Under the pieces are notes generated by a model that had not been told where the DNA came from, did not search any database, and worked only from the letters and a program-made list of their open reading frames with translations. DNA of 64,000 nucleotides from Streptomyces abyssomicinicus (lineage in GTDB: Bacteria > Actinomycetota > Actinomycetes > Streptomycetales > Streptomycetaceae), in NCBI RefSeq assembly GCF_008974245.1, contig NZ_BBZI01000007.1, forward strand, positions 577,629-641,628, given 5' to 3'. Below, one piece after another: positions 16,569-24,291 of this stretch. The translations under genes and the position numbers were made by a program. The first letter of the stretch is position 1. Each line of letters starts with the position of its first letter.

Positions 16569-17552
16569 ATGCCCCGAGTCGTAGTGTTCGACGAGTTCGG
16601 CGGGCCGGATGTCCTGCGGATCGTCGAGGAGCCGGTCCTCGAGCCCGCAGCCGGTGAAGTGCGGGTCAGGATCGAGGCGTTCGCCGTCAACCCGCTCGAC
16701 CTGATGATGCGCTCCGGCGCCCTGCCCGCGGTCGTCCCCCTGCCGCACGCCCGCCTCGGAGTCGAGGGAACCGGCGTTGTCGACGCGCTGGGCCCGGACA
16801 CCACCGGGCTGGAGATCGGCGACCCGGTCATCCTCACGGCCGTCCCGAACGCGAGCGTCAGGGGCAGCTACGCCGAATACACCACGGTCCCCGCGAGCCG
16901 GGTCGTCGCCCGGCCGGCCGGGCTCGGCGTCAGGGAGGCGGCGGCGGTCTGGGTCGCGTACTCCACCGCCTACGGCGCGCTCGTCGAGAAGGCGCGGATG
17001 CGGCCCGGGGACCACGTCCTGATCACCGCCGCGTCCGGCGGCGTGGGCCGGGCGGCGATACAGATTGCCGACCGGATCGGCGCCGTGCCCATCGCCGTGA
17101 CCCGGCACGCCGCGAAGGAGGACGAGCTGCTCGCGGCCGGCGCCGCCGCGGTCGTCGCCACCGACCACACGGACGTCGTCGAAGCCGTCCGCCACCACAC
17201 CGGCGGGACCGGCGCGGACATCGTCCTCGACCTCGTCATGGGCCCCGGCCAGCAGGACCTCCTGAACTCGGCCCGCCCGGGCGGCACGCTGGTCGCCGCC
17301 GGCTTCCTGGACCCGCGCCCCACACCCTTCCCGACCGGCTCGCCGCTCACGATCCACAGCTACCGGAGCTTCGAGCACACCCTCGACGCCGACGTCGTGG
17401 CGCGCATGGCGGCCTTCCTGAACGCCGGTGTCCGCGACGGGGCGCTGCGGCCCGCCGTCGACACGGCGTTCACCCTCGACGACGTCGTCGAGGCACACCA
17501 CCACCTCGAGAAGGGCCTCCACGCCGGGAAGAAGATCGTCGTCACGGTCTAG
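16569..17552 (+). CDS. Zinc-independent quinone oxidoreductase (MDR family)
   Basis: A 327-aa NADPH-dependent medium-chain reductase. The GroES-like N-terminal domain has AFAVNPLDLMMRSG, and the Rossmann domain shows ITAASGGVGRAAIQIA and GTGADIVLDLV. No catalytic or structural zinc cysteines are present, as in zeta-crystallin/QOR-type enzymes. The ATG has GAGGAG six bases upstream. The divergent HxlR gene makes it a likely detoxification enzyme induced by quinones or electrophiles. Confidence 0.92.
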   Translation: MPRVVVFDEFGGPDVLRIVEEPVLEPAAGEVRVRIEAFAVNPLDLMMRSGALPAVVPLPHARLGVEGTGVVDALGPDTTGLEIGDPVILTAVPNASVRGSYAEYTTVPASRVVARPAGLGVREAAAVWVAYSTAYGALVEKARMRPGDHVLITAASGGVGRAAIQIADRIGAVPIAVTRHAAKEDELLAAGAAAVVATDHTDVVEAVRHHTGGTGADIVLDLVMGPGQQDLLNSARPGGTLVAAGFLDPRPTPFPTGSPLTIHSYRSFEHTLDADVVARMAAFLNAGVRDGALRPAVDTAFTLDDVVEAHHHLEKGLHAGKKIVVTV

Positions 17553-17624
17553 GACTCCGCCGTGGCGACCTCGCTGGAACGGTACGCGCGTCAGGCGGTG
17601 GCGCGCCGTGAAGGCGGCCCACCG

Positions 17625-18005
17625 TCAGGCGTCGAAGCGGCGGCGGGCGGTCTCGATGTGACGGAGATAGGTGTGGGTCCAGTCGCACATCCCGTCGACG
17701 GTCGCGCGCAGGCCCTGGCCCGGTGCGGTGAGGGTGTACTCGACCCGGGGCGGCACCGTGGGGTGCACGGTGCGCTCGACCAGGCCGTTGCGCTCCAGCA
17801 TGCGCAGGTTCTGGGTGAGCATCTTGTGGCTGATGCCCTCTATCCCGTTCCGGAGTTCGGTGAAGCGCAGGGTGCGTTCACCGAGCGTCTCGATGATCAG
17901 GAACGCCCACTTGTTGGCGACGTCGGAGAAGATCTCCCGCGCCAGGGAATCCGCGCGCCTGAGATCCGCTTCCTCGGGTGAGTCCCCGAACTGCTTGGTC
18001 ACCAT
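17625..18005 (-). CDS. HxlR-family transcriptional regulator 2
   Basis: A 126-aa HxlR protein (SDVANKWAFLIIETLGERTLRF, GISHKMLTQNLRMLERNGLV, RVEYTLTAPGQGL). It lacks the N-terminal Cys of regulators 1 and 3, with RADSLAREIFSDVANKW at the equivalent place, so a different sensing mode is likely. It is divergent from the RidA-like gene. Confidence 0.9.
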   Translation of the reverse strand: MVTKQFGDSPEEADLRRADSLAREIFSDVANKWAFLIIETLGERTLRFTELRNGIEGISHKMLTQNLRMLERNGLVERTVHPTVPPRVEYTLTAPGQGLRATVDGMCDWTHTYLRHIETARRRFDA

Positions 18006-18018
18006 CAGGTTCCCCAGT

Positions 18019-18030
18019 CACTGAAAAGTG
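18019..18030. promoter_or_regulatory. CACT-N4-AGTG palindrome upstream of HxlR 2
   Basis: CACTGAAAAGTG lies 13 bases upstream of the HxlR 2 start in the divergent region shared with the RidA-like gene. The same CACT-N4-AGTG form recurs upstream of HxlR 3, suggesting related operators. Confidence 0.4.
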
Positions 18031-18148
18031 CGTTCTTCCACGTCAGCGCTCACTCTCCTACGGTTTCCGAGTAACCACAAGAGAGCGACGGCGCCCCTGG
18101 TCGCCTGGACGCGAACCTACGGGCACTCATGACGAGGAGACAGACAGC

Positions 18149-18556
18149 ATGGCCATCACCCTGGTGAACCCCAGTGGATTGCCCAAGATCGATGTCTACC
18201 GGCAGGTGTCGATCGCATCCGGATCGAAGCTGGTCTTCATCGCCGGACAGGTCGCCTGGGACAGCGAGGGGGTCACGATCGGCGAAGGTGACCTCGCCGC
18301 TCAGGCCGAGCGGTGCTACCTCAACATCGGCACCGCCCTGGCGGAGGTCGGCGGCTCCTTCGACGACGTCGCGAAACTGACCTTCCACGTCGTCGACTGG
18401 ACCCCCGACAAGATGTCCCCGCTCCTGGAGGGCATCTCCCGGGCGGCCGCGAAGCTGGGAGTCACCCCGGTGCCGCCGGCCACGCTCATCGGCGTCGCGG
18501 CGCTCGACATCCCCGACCACTTGGTCGAGATCGAAGCCACCGCGGTCCTCGACTGA
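18149..18556 (+). CDS. RidA/YjgF-family protein
   Basis: A 135-aa protein of the RidA superfamily. Typical stretches are LVFIAGQVAWDSEG, DLAAQAERCYLNIGTALAEVGGSFDDV and VPPATLIGVAALDIPDHLVEIEATAVL. Classical RidA deaminates reactive enamines with an Arg in the PAR motif; here the equivalent is VPPATLIGV, without that Arg, so it belongs to one of the Rid subfamilies lacking confirmed deaminase activity. The ATG has GAGGAG 11 bases upstream. It shares a divergent promoter with HxlR 2. Confidence 0.9.
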   Translation: MAITLVNPSGLPKIDVYRQVSIASGSKLVFIAGQVAWDSEGVTIGEGDLAAQAERCYLNIGTALAEVGGSFDDVAKLTFHVVDWTPDKMSPLLEGISRAAAKLGVTPVPPATLIGVAALDIPDHLVEIEATAVLD

Positions 18557-18579
18557 ACTCACGCTCCGCGCCCACTGCG

Positions 18580-19032
18580 TCAGGAGGGGCGGGCATCGTG
18601 GTTCTCGCGGTTCGCGAGGACTTCCTCCATGTGCGTCTGCGCCCAGTTCCTGAGCCCGCGCGTCATGTGGTGGAGCGAGAGGCCGAGGCTGGTCAGCTCG
18701 TAGGAGACGGTGACCGGGACGGTTGGTGTCACGGTACGGGTGAGCAGGCCGTCGCGCTCCAGCGACCGGAGCGTCTGGGTCAGCATCTTCTGGCTGACCC
18801 CGGCCAGAAGACGCGAGATCTCCGAGTAGCGCATCGCCTTCGGGGCGTCCGGCTGTGCCGCACCGGGCCGGTCGGCGCCGCTGTCGCCGCCCAGCGCACA
18901 CAGGACCAGGACGACCCACTTGTCCGAGATGCGGTCGAGCAGCTGCCGGCTGGGGCATGCCGCCAGGAACGCGTTGTACTCCACCTTGGCCTGAGCCCTC
19001 TTCCGGGCCGCGTTCGTCGTCACTGCTCGCAC
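18580..19032 (-). CDS. HxlR-family transcriptional regulator 3
   Basis: A 150-aa HxlR protein with the N-terminal Cys (AACPSRQLLDRISDKWVVLVL) and the recognition region GVSQKMLTQTLRSLERDGLL. It has an unusual insertion of about 15 residues (GGDSGADRPGAAQPDAPKA) between the first helix and MRYSEIS. It is convergent with the RidA-like gene (23-base gap) and divergent from the PdxI-like gene, which it probably controls. Confidence 0.9.
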   Translation of the reverse strand: MRAVTTNAARKRAQAKVEYNAFLAACPSRQLLDRISDKWVVLVLCALGGDSGADRPGAAQPDAPKAMRYSEISRLLAGVSQKMLTQTLRSLERDGLLTRTVTPTVPVTVSYELTSLGLSLHHMTRGLRNWAQTHMEEVLANRENHDARPS

Positions 19033-19055
19033 CTCTCACCGATGGGTGGGTTACG

Positions 19056-19067
19056 CACTCCCAAGTG
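19056..19067. promoter_or_regulatory. CACT-N4-AGTG palindrome upstream of HxlR 3
   Basis: CACTCCCAAGTG, same form as at 18019. A second imperfect palindrome follows at once (ACTTCCTCCTGGGAAGT, 19071-19087). Both lie between HxlR 3 and the PdxI-like gene and are plausible operator halves. Confidence 0.4.
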
Positions 19068-19155
19068 CCTACTTCCTCCTGGGAAGTTCCTCTCCCATGC
19101 TGATGCAGGGAGGCAGCAGGCGCCACCCCCCGAGTGCACGACGAAAGGCAACAAG

Positions 19156-20028
19156 ATGAGCACACCCTCCCTCTCCCTTCCCGGCGGCACCTGGACTCTG
19201 GGCGACCTGACCGTCACCCGGTTCGGCTACGGTGCGATGCAACTGGCCGGCCCGTGGGTCATGGGGCCGCCGGCCGATCGCGAGGGTGCCCTGTCCGTTC
19301 TGCGTGAAGCGGTCGGGCTTGGTGTCACCCACATCGACACCAGCGATGCCTACGGGCCGCGGATCACCAACGAGTTGATCCGCGAGGCACTGCACCCCTA
19401 TCCCGAGTCGCTGCACATCGCGACCAAGGTGGGCGCGACCCGCGACGAACAGGGTGGCTGGCCTCCGGCCCGGCGACCCGAAGACCTGCGCCGCCAGGTC
19501 CACGACAACCTCACGTCCCTCGGGCTCGACGTACTGGACCTGGTCAACCTCCGGCTCGGCGACGCCGAAGGTCCCCGACCCGGATCGCCGGCCGAGGCGT
19601 TCGAGACGCTCGTCGAGCTCCAGCGGCAGGGCCTGATCCGCCACCTCGGGGTCAGCAACGCCACCGAGGAGCAGGTCGCCGAGGCGCGGAGCATCGCGCC
19701 GATCGTGTGCGTGCAGAACATGTACAACCTCGCCCACCGGCACGACGACAAGCTCATCGACCGGCTCGCCACCGACGGCGTCGCGTACGTGCCCTTCTTC
19801 CCCCTCGGGGGCTTCACCCCTCTCCAGTCCTCGGCGCTCTCGGCGGTCGCCGCCCGAAGGGAGACGACACCGATGTCCGTCGCGCTGGCCTGGCTGCTGC
19901 AGCGTTCACCGAACATCCTCCTCATCCCCGGCACGTCGTCGACGGCACACCTGCGCGACAACGTCGCCGGCGCGGGACTCTCCCTCACCCATGAGGACTT
20001 GACCGAACTGGACGGCATCGGCCGCTGA
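19156..20028 (+). CDS. pdxI: PdxI-like pyridoxal reductase (aldo/keto reductase)
   Basis: A 290-aa aldo/keto reductase very similar in pattern to E. coli YdbC/PdxI (pyridoxine 4-dehydrogenase): GYGAMQLAGPWVMGPPADRE, HIDTSDAYGPRITNELIREAL, NLGLDVLDLVNLR-type stretch and YVPFFPLGGFTPLQSS. Catalytic Asp61, Tyr66 and Lys91 are present. The usual tetrad His is Asn131 (DLVNLR), as in the YdbC group. It should reduce pyridoxal to pyridoxine with NADPH in a salvage or detoxification role. The start has AAAGG seven bases upstream. Confidence 0.85.
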   Translation: MSTPSLSLPGGTWTLGDLTVTRFGYGAMQLAGPWVMGPPADREGALSVLREAVGLGVTHIDTSDAYGPRITNELIREALHPYPESLHIATKVGATRDEQGGWPPARRPEDLRRQVHDNLTSLGLDVLDLVNLRLGDAEGPRPGSPAEAFETLVELQRQGLIRHLGVSNATEEQVAEARSIAPIVCVQNMYNLAHRHDDKLIDRLATDGVAYVPFFPLGGFTPLQSSALSAVAARRETTPMSVALAWLLQRSPNILLIPGTSSTAHLRDNVAGAGLSLTHEDLTELDGIGR

Positions 20029-20455
20029 ATGCCGCAACGGTGAAGCCACGCTCGTGGCCCCGGCCCCGGACACCTTCACGTGCCCGGGGCCGAAGCGGGA
20101 CGATCCCCTCACCTCGGTGGCCGGGGCGCGGCGCGGTATCCGGTTGCTCCTGGCGGCTGACCTGCGAAGGTTCCCCGCTGCCGTTCGCCGGCTTGTCCGC
20201 CGCAGCCACGCACCGGCGCCTCGAAAGGCGCGCGGGGGACGGCGAGTCCGAGGCCGACCACCAGCTGCGCAGCCGGTTTCGTGCCCTGCTCCGGGGGCCC
20301 ACCACCGACAATTGGCGTGAGGACCACCTGATCAGCCACCCCGGAGACGCCGGTGCGGTCTCCGTGGTCGAGATCCCCGCGGATGAGTTCATCGGAATCC
20401 ATGAAGGCATCGTGGCCGCCCTCGGCCCCGGACCTCGCCGGTAGGCTCCGGCACC
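20029..20455 (+). other. Possible gene remnant between pdxI-like and next gene
   Basis: No intact gene is evident in these 427 bases. An open frame from 20040 to 20444 has an Arg-rich, unlikely N-terminal half. Its last 60 or so residues (from about 20265; for example TTDNWREDHLISHPGDAGAV and VVEIPADEFIGIHEGIV) look like genuine protein. It may be the 3' end of a truncated or frame-shifted gene. I do not recognise the family. Confidence 0.3.
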
Positions 20456-21122
20456 ATGACGGCTGCCGCTCCCATGTCGCACGTCCCGGTCGGGCCCGCC
20501 GGTTTGACCCGCAGGGCCCAGGTGTTCGTCGAGTCGCACGGCATCCGTGTCGCCCGGCAGGACCTCGGGCGTCACCGCGATGCCTGGATCGGGCACGGTG
20601 TCCCGGCCGCGCAGGTCGATCGCGCGGTGGCCTTCCAGGACCGTTGGGGCGGTCTCGCGCTGCCGCCGGCGCCGTTCTACGAGAGCGGCCCGCGCGTCCT
20701 GGGCGCGGACGTTCCCGAGGGCACGGCCACCGACGGCTGGTGGATCCCGGCCGGGGACTGCCGGGTGTCCATGGCCTACGGGTTCATGATCGGCCCCGGT
20801 GGTGAGTTCGGGGATCCACGGCCACCGCTGGGCACCGCTGCACGGCAGTACCGAAGGCTGGGTGGAGTCGTTGGCGCTGGCCGACCACGCGAGACGCTGG
20901 GCCGGAACCGTCACGCGAGTCACCGGCGAGGCCGTCGACTCCCTGGACCTCGAAGGGCACGAGCCGGTACCCGAGGTGCGGGGCCTGACCGACACCTGGT
21001 GGCGGGGCCGGCACTCACTCATCGCCCTCTACCGCGGCGAGGCCGTCGCCATGGACGCCCCGGGATGCCTCGAGGCCCATGTCTACGGTGGCCTCGACGA
21101 GTGGGGCCTCCACGGCGGCTGA
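20456..21122 (+). pseudogene. Hypothetical protein gene with a +1 frameshift
   Basis: Two frames join to give one plausible protein of about 221 aa. Frame A begins at ATG 20456 and reads through GWWIPAGDCRVSMAYGFMIGPGGEFG; frame B continues as IHGHRWAPLHGSTEGWVESLALADHARRWA and ends at 21122 with GLDEWGLHGG. The change falls in the TTCGGGGATC stretch (20808-20816), where one extra base, probably a fourth G, shifts the frame. Either the gene is disrupted or there is a base-count error. The function is unknown; the look is of a cytosolic SMI1/SUKH-like or uncharacterised streptomycete protein. Confidence 0.65.
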
Positions 21123-21270
21123 CCGTCGGCCGGCGCCCCCGAACCTCACCGGTCGGCCGGACGGGCCAACCGTCACGACGCCGGCCGACCCACGTCCGCG
21201 CGAACGAGGCGGCACATCGTCCTCGGGGCGTGTGGCATCGTCCTCCTGCGACGACAGGGAGGAGGCCGAC

Positions 21271-22110
21271 GTGGCCGGAAGACACAGGTGGCTGCTCGCG
21301 GGCGTGCTGACCGCGGTCTGCGTGCTGCTGGTCGGCCCCGCCGTGCCCGGAGGCGACGTCTTCGTCCGGTCCCTGCCCGCCGGCGCCGCCCGGGGCGTCG
21401 TGCCGAACCGGGTCATGACGTGGAACCTCTGCAACCCCTGCGGCGCGAGGGACATCGACCGGGCGAGGGAGATCGCCACGTACGCCCCGCAGGTCGTCGG
21501 GCTGCAGGAGGCGTGCGTGCGTGACGTCGAGAGGATCCGCGACTACCTGCGGCGCTACTACGGGCTCGTCTACCACGTCGCGTACGGGCCGGTCCTCCAC
21601 CACCGGGGGCGCTGCGGGGGGACGCCGTGGGCTCCCGGCGGCTTCGGGCAGGCCGTCCTGTCCGCGGCGCCGATGACGGACCGTGTGTCCGCGGAGTATC
21701 CCGACGGCGGATCGGAGGACCGCGGGTACCTGGCGGTCACCACGACGGTGGGCGGCCGATCCGTGCGGGTCTTCACCACCCACCTCGCCCAGCGTCGCCA
21801 GGAGACGGTCCGCGCGCACCAGGCCGACGTCCTCGCCACCGAGATCGCCCGGCACGACCGCGCCGTCGTGCTCGGTGACCTCAACGCCGTTCCCGACGCC
21901 CCCGAGCTGGCTCCCGTGTGGGCCGTGGCCGCCGACGCGGACGCCCGCTGCCGTCCGTCCTCGGGCGCCGGCTGCCCGCCGACGACGGACTGGCTGCGCA
22001 GGTTCGACTACGTCTTCCTGCGGGGCGTCACCGCGCTCGGCCAGCGGGTGCGGCCGACGCCCCATTCGGACCACGACCTGCTGTACGCGGACCTGGACCT
22101 GTCTCCCTGA
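21271..22110 (+). CDS. Secreted endonuclease/exonuclease/phosphatase-fold enzyme
   Basis: A 279-aa metal-dependent hydrolase of the DNase I/EEP superfamily. An N-terminal hydrophobic segment (WLLAGVLTAVCVLLVGPAV) should export or anchor it. Fold motifs are VMTWNLCNPCG, the catalytic Glu in VVGLQEACV, VVLGDLNAVPD and the final Asp-His in PHSDHDLLYADL. The GTG start at 21271 has GGAGGAGG six bases upstream; the frame is open further upstream, but without a start site. The substrate (nucleic acid, phospholipid or phosphoinositide) is not clear. Confidence 0.85.
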   Translation: MAGRHRWLLAGVLTAVCVLLVGPAVPGGDVFVRSLPAGAARGVVPNRVMTWNLCNPCGARDIDRAREIATYAPQVVGLQEACVRDVERIRDYLRRYYGLVYHVAYGPVLHHRGRCGGTPWAPGGFGQAVLSAAPMTDRVSAEYPDGGSEDRGYLAVTTTVGGRSVRVFTTHLAQRRQETVRAHQADVLATEIARHDRAVVLGDLNAVPDAPELAPVWAVAADADARCRPSSGAGCPPTTDWLRRFDYVFLRGVTALGQRVRPTPHSDHDLLYADLDLSP

Positions 22111-22190
22111 CCGGAACGGCGCGGCAGCCGCGGCAGCCGCGAGGTCCCGGGCGGGCCGCTGCCGCACGCCGCTCCCGTTGCGCGGGGCCT

Positions 22191-22220
22191 TTGCGCGGCG
22201 CCCGGGGACGGCTCTAGCGT
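22191..22220 (+). promoter_or_regulatory. Predicted leaderless promoter of the capA-like gene
   Basis: TTGCGC (22191-22196), an 18-base spacer, TAGCGT (22215-22220), then six bases to the GTG start at 22227. Transcription would begin on the first base of the start codon. This explains why the only Shine-Dalgarno-like sequence abuts the GTG. Confidence 0.5.
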
Positions 22221-22226
22221 GGAAGG

Positions 22227-23348
22227 GTGCACGAGGGCGTGGTCACCCTGTTCCTCGGCGGGGACGTGATGCTCGGCCGGGGCGTCGACCAGATCCTCCC
22301 GCACCCCGGTGACCCGGCGCTGCGGGAGGCGTACATCCGCGACGCCCGCGCCTACGTCGAGCTGGCGGAGGCGGCGAACGGGCCGATTCCCCGGCCGGTG
22401 GGCTTCCGTCGGCCGTGGGGCGAGGCGCTGCCGGTCCTGGACGACGCCGCGCCGGACGTGCGGCTGATCAATCTGGAGACGTCCGTCACCGGCGACGGGG
22501 ACTTCGCGCCCGGCAAGGGCGTCCACTACCGGATGAGCCCGGCCAACCTGCCGTGCCTGGCCGCTGCCCGGCCGGACGTCTGCGCCCTCGCGAACAACCA
22601 CGTGCTCGACTTCGGCCCGCGCGGCCTCCACGAAACGCTCGACGCGCTGGCGGGCGCGGGGTTGCGGACGGCCGGGGCGGGCCGGGACGCGGTGCGGGCG
22701 GGACAACCCGCGACCGTGCCCCTCGGCGCCGGCGGGCGGGTGCTGGTCCTCTCCTTCGGGATGCCGTCCAGCGGGATCCCGAGGCACTGGGCCGCCACCG
22801 GGCGGCGGGCCGGCGTCGAGGTCGTCACGGAGCTGTCGGCGGGCGCCGCGTCCGCGATCGCCGGCCGTCTCCGGCAGGCCCGGCGCCCCGGCGACATCAC
22901 GGTCGCCTCGGTCCACTGGGGCCCCAACTGGGGCTACGACGTGTCGCGTTCGGAGGCCGGCTTCGCCCACGCACTCGTCGACGCCGGCGTGGACGTCGTC
23001 CACGGGCACTCCTCGCACCATCCACGCCCGCTGGAGGTGTACCGGGGCAGGCTCGTCCTGTACGGCTGCGGCGACCTCGTCGACGACTACGAGGGGATCG
23101 GCGGCCACGAGCGCTACCGGGACGACCTGCGGGTGCTGTACCTGGTCTCGGTGGAGGCGGACACCGGCCGCCTGGTCCACGCGCGGATGGTGCCGCTGCA
23201 GGCGCGCAGGATGCGGCTGGAACACGCCTCGGCCGAGGACACCCGGTGGCTGCGCTCCGTCCTCGACGCGCGCAGCCGGGAGTTCGGCACCCGCGTCGGC
23301 GGCGGGCCCGACGGCACGCTCTCGCTGCGCCCCCCGTTCCCCCCGTGA
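22227..23348 (+). CDS. CapA-family metallophosphatase-like protein
   Basis: A 373-aa protein of the CapA/PgsA family (calcineurin-like fold, associated with poly-gamma-glutamate synthesis). Metal-site motifs are FLGGDVMLGRG, INLETSVT, CALANNHVLDFG, VASVHWGPNWGY and VHGHSSHHPRPLEVY. No signal peptide or anchor is visible, unlike membrane-bound CapA, so this is a cytosolic member. No capB/capC partners are adjacent. The start at GTG 22227 fits a leaderless message; GTG 22239 is the alternative. Confidence 0.88.
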   Translation: MHEGVVTLFLGGDVMLGRGVDQILPHPGDPALREAYIRDARAYVELAEAANGPIPRPVGFRRPWGEALPVLDDAAPDVRLINLETSVTGDGDFAPGKGVHYRMSPANLPCLAAARPDVCALANNHVLDFGPRGLHETLDALAGAGLRTAGAGRDAVRAGQPATVPLGAGGRVLVLSFGMPSSGIPRHWAATGRRAGVEVVTELSAGAASAIAGRLRQARRPGDITVASVHWGPNWGYDVSRSEAGFAHALVDAGVDVVHGHSSHHPRPLEVYRGRLVLYGCGDLVDDYEGIGGHERYRDDLRVLYLVSVEADTGRLVHARMVPLQARRMRLEHASAEDTRWLRSVLDARSREFGTRVGGGPDGTLSLRPPFPP

Positions 23349-23468
23349 ACGGCGTCGATCCCCCTTCCGGGGCGGAACGCCCCGGACCGTCCGCGTTGCG
23401 TCGTCCTCCCTGATGCCCCATGGGCGAGCATGGGCGGGCCCGACCCTGTCCCACACCGAGGCGATGCG

Positions 23469-24002
23469 ATGCCCGACCGCGCCGACGACGTCCGCCGCGA
23501 GGGCGTCGCGCCAGAAGCAGGCCCGCGGCGTCCGCCGGAGCGGTGGCTGTTCAGCGGCACCTACGGACTGGTGCTGGCCAGCGCCATGATCTCCGCGCTG
23601 GACGCGACGGGCGAGACGGCCGATCCCGCGTCGGACGCGCTCTGGGTGCTGCTCGCCGCGCTGGCGTCGTGCGCCGCCCACGGGTACGCCCACGTCATCG
23701 CCCGGCGTGCGTCCGCCGGCGGGGGAGCCGGTACGAGCAGACTGAGGTCGGTGCTGGCCGAGTGGCCACTGGTCGCGGCCGTCCTGCCCACGGTGGGGAT
23801 GCTCCTGGCCGCGCTGGCCGAGTGGTGGGCCGAGGACACGGCGGTGGACGTGGCGCTGCTGTTCAACACCGTGGCCCTGTTCGCCGTGGGCACCTCGGCC
23901 GCCCGCATCGCCGGCCGTCGCTGGCCGCCCGCCTGCCGGGCGGGGGCCATGGACATGTTGATCGGCCTGATGATCATCGCTGCGAACGCCCTGACGCATT
24001 GA
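23469..24002 (+). CDS. Small integral membrane protein, unknown function
   Basis: A 177-aa protein with a charged N-terminal tail and four hydrophobic segments: LFSGTYGLVLASAMISAL, ALWVLLAALASCAAHGYAHVIA, LVAAVLPTVGMLLAALAEW and VALLFNTVALFAVGTSAARI, plus a short final one. I do not recognise a specific family. The start has GAGG eight bases upstream, and a terminator hairpin follows 32 bases after the stop. Confidence 0.7.
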   Translation: MPDRADDVRREGVAPEAGPRRPPERWLFSGTYGLVLASAMISALDATGETADPASDALWVLLAALASCAAHGYAHVIARRASAGGGAGTSRLRSVLAEWPLVAAVLPTVGMLLAALAEWWAEDTAVDVALLFNTVALFAVGTSAARIAGRRWPPACRAGAMDMLIGLMIIAANALTH

Positions 24003-24033
24003 CCGCACCGCGATCGCCACGAGAGCGCGTGGC

Positions 24034-24078
24034 GTCGCCCGCCCGGGCCGGCCGCGGCGGTCTGCCCGGGCGGGCGAC
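24034..24078 (+). terminator. Hairpin terminator after the membrane protein gene
   Basis: The 15-bp perfect arms 24034-24048 (GTCGCCCGCCCGGGC) and 24064-24078 flank a 15-base loop. There is no U-run, as usual in high-GC actinomycetes. Confidence 0.7.
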
Positions 24079-24214
24079 CTGGCGGCCGGCCGGGTGAACC
24101 GGCCCCGCGGTCCGCCGCCGGTCCGCCCCCGCCGGTCGCGCCGTGGGCCGGGCCGCCGCAGACTGCTGTCACCACAGGCCGGGAACCAGGACGGACCGGG
24201 ACGGCCAAGGGCAA

Positions 24215-24274
24215 TACGGACCAGGACAGTACGGACCAGGACAGTACGGACCAGGACAGTGCGGACCAGGACGG
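24215..24274. repeat. 15-bp tandem repeat directly upstream of adhP
   Basis: Three perfect copies and one 13/15 copy of TACGGACCAGGACAG end 17 bases before the adhP start, touching the GGGAAGG Shine-Dalgarno. The repeat therefore forms most of the adhP 5' region and could alter its expression if copy number changes. Confidence 0.9.
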
Positions 24275-24291
24275 TACGGGAAGGTTGCGCC

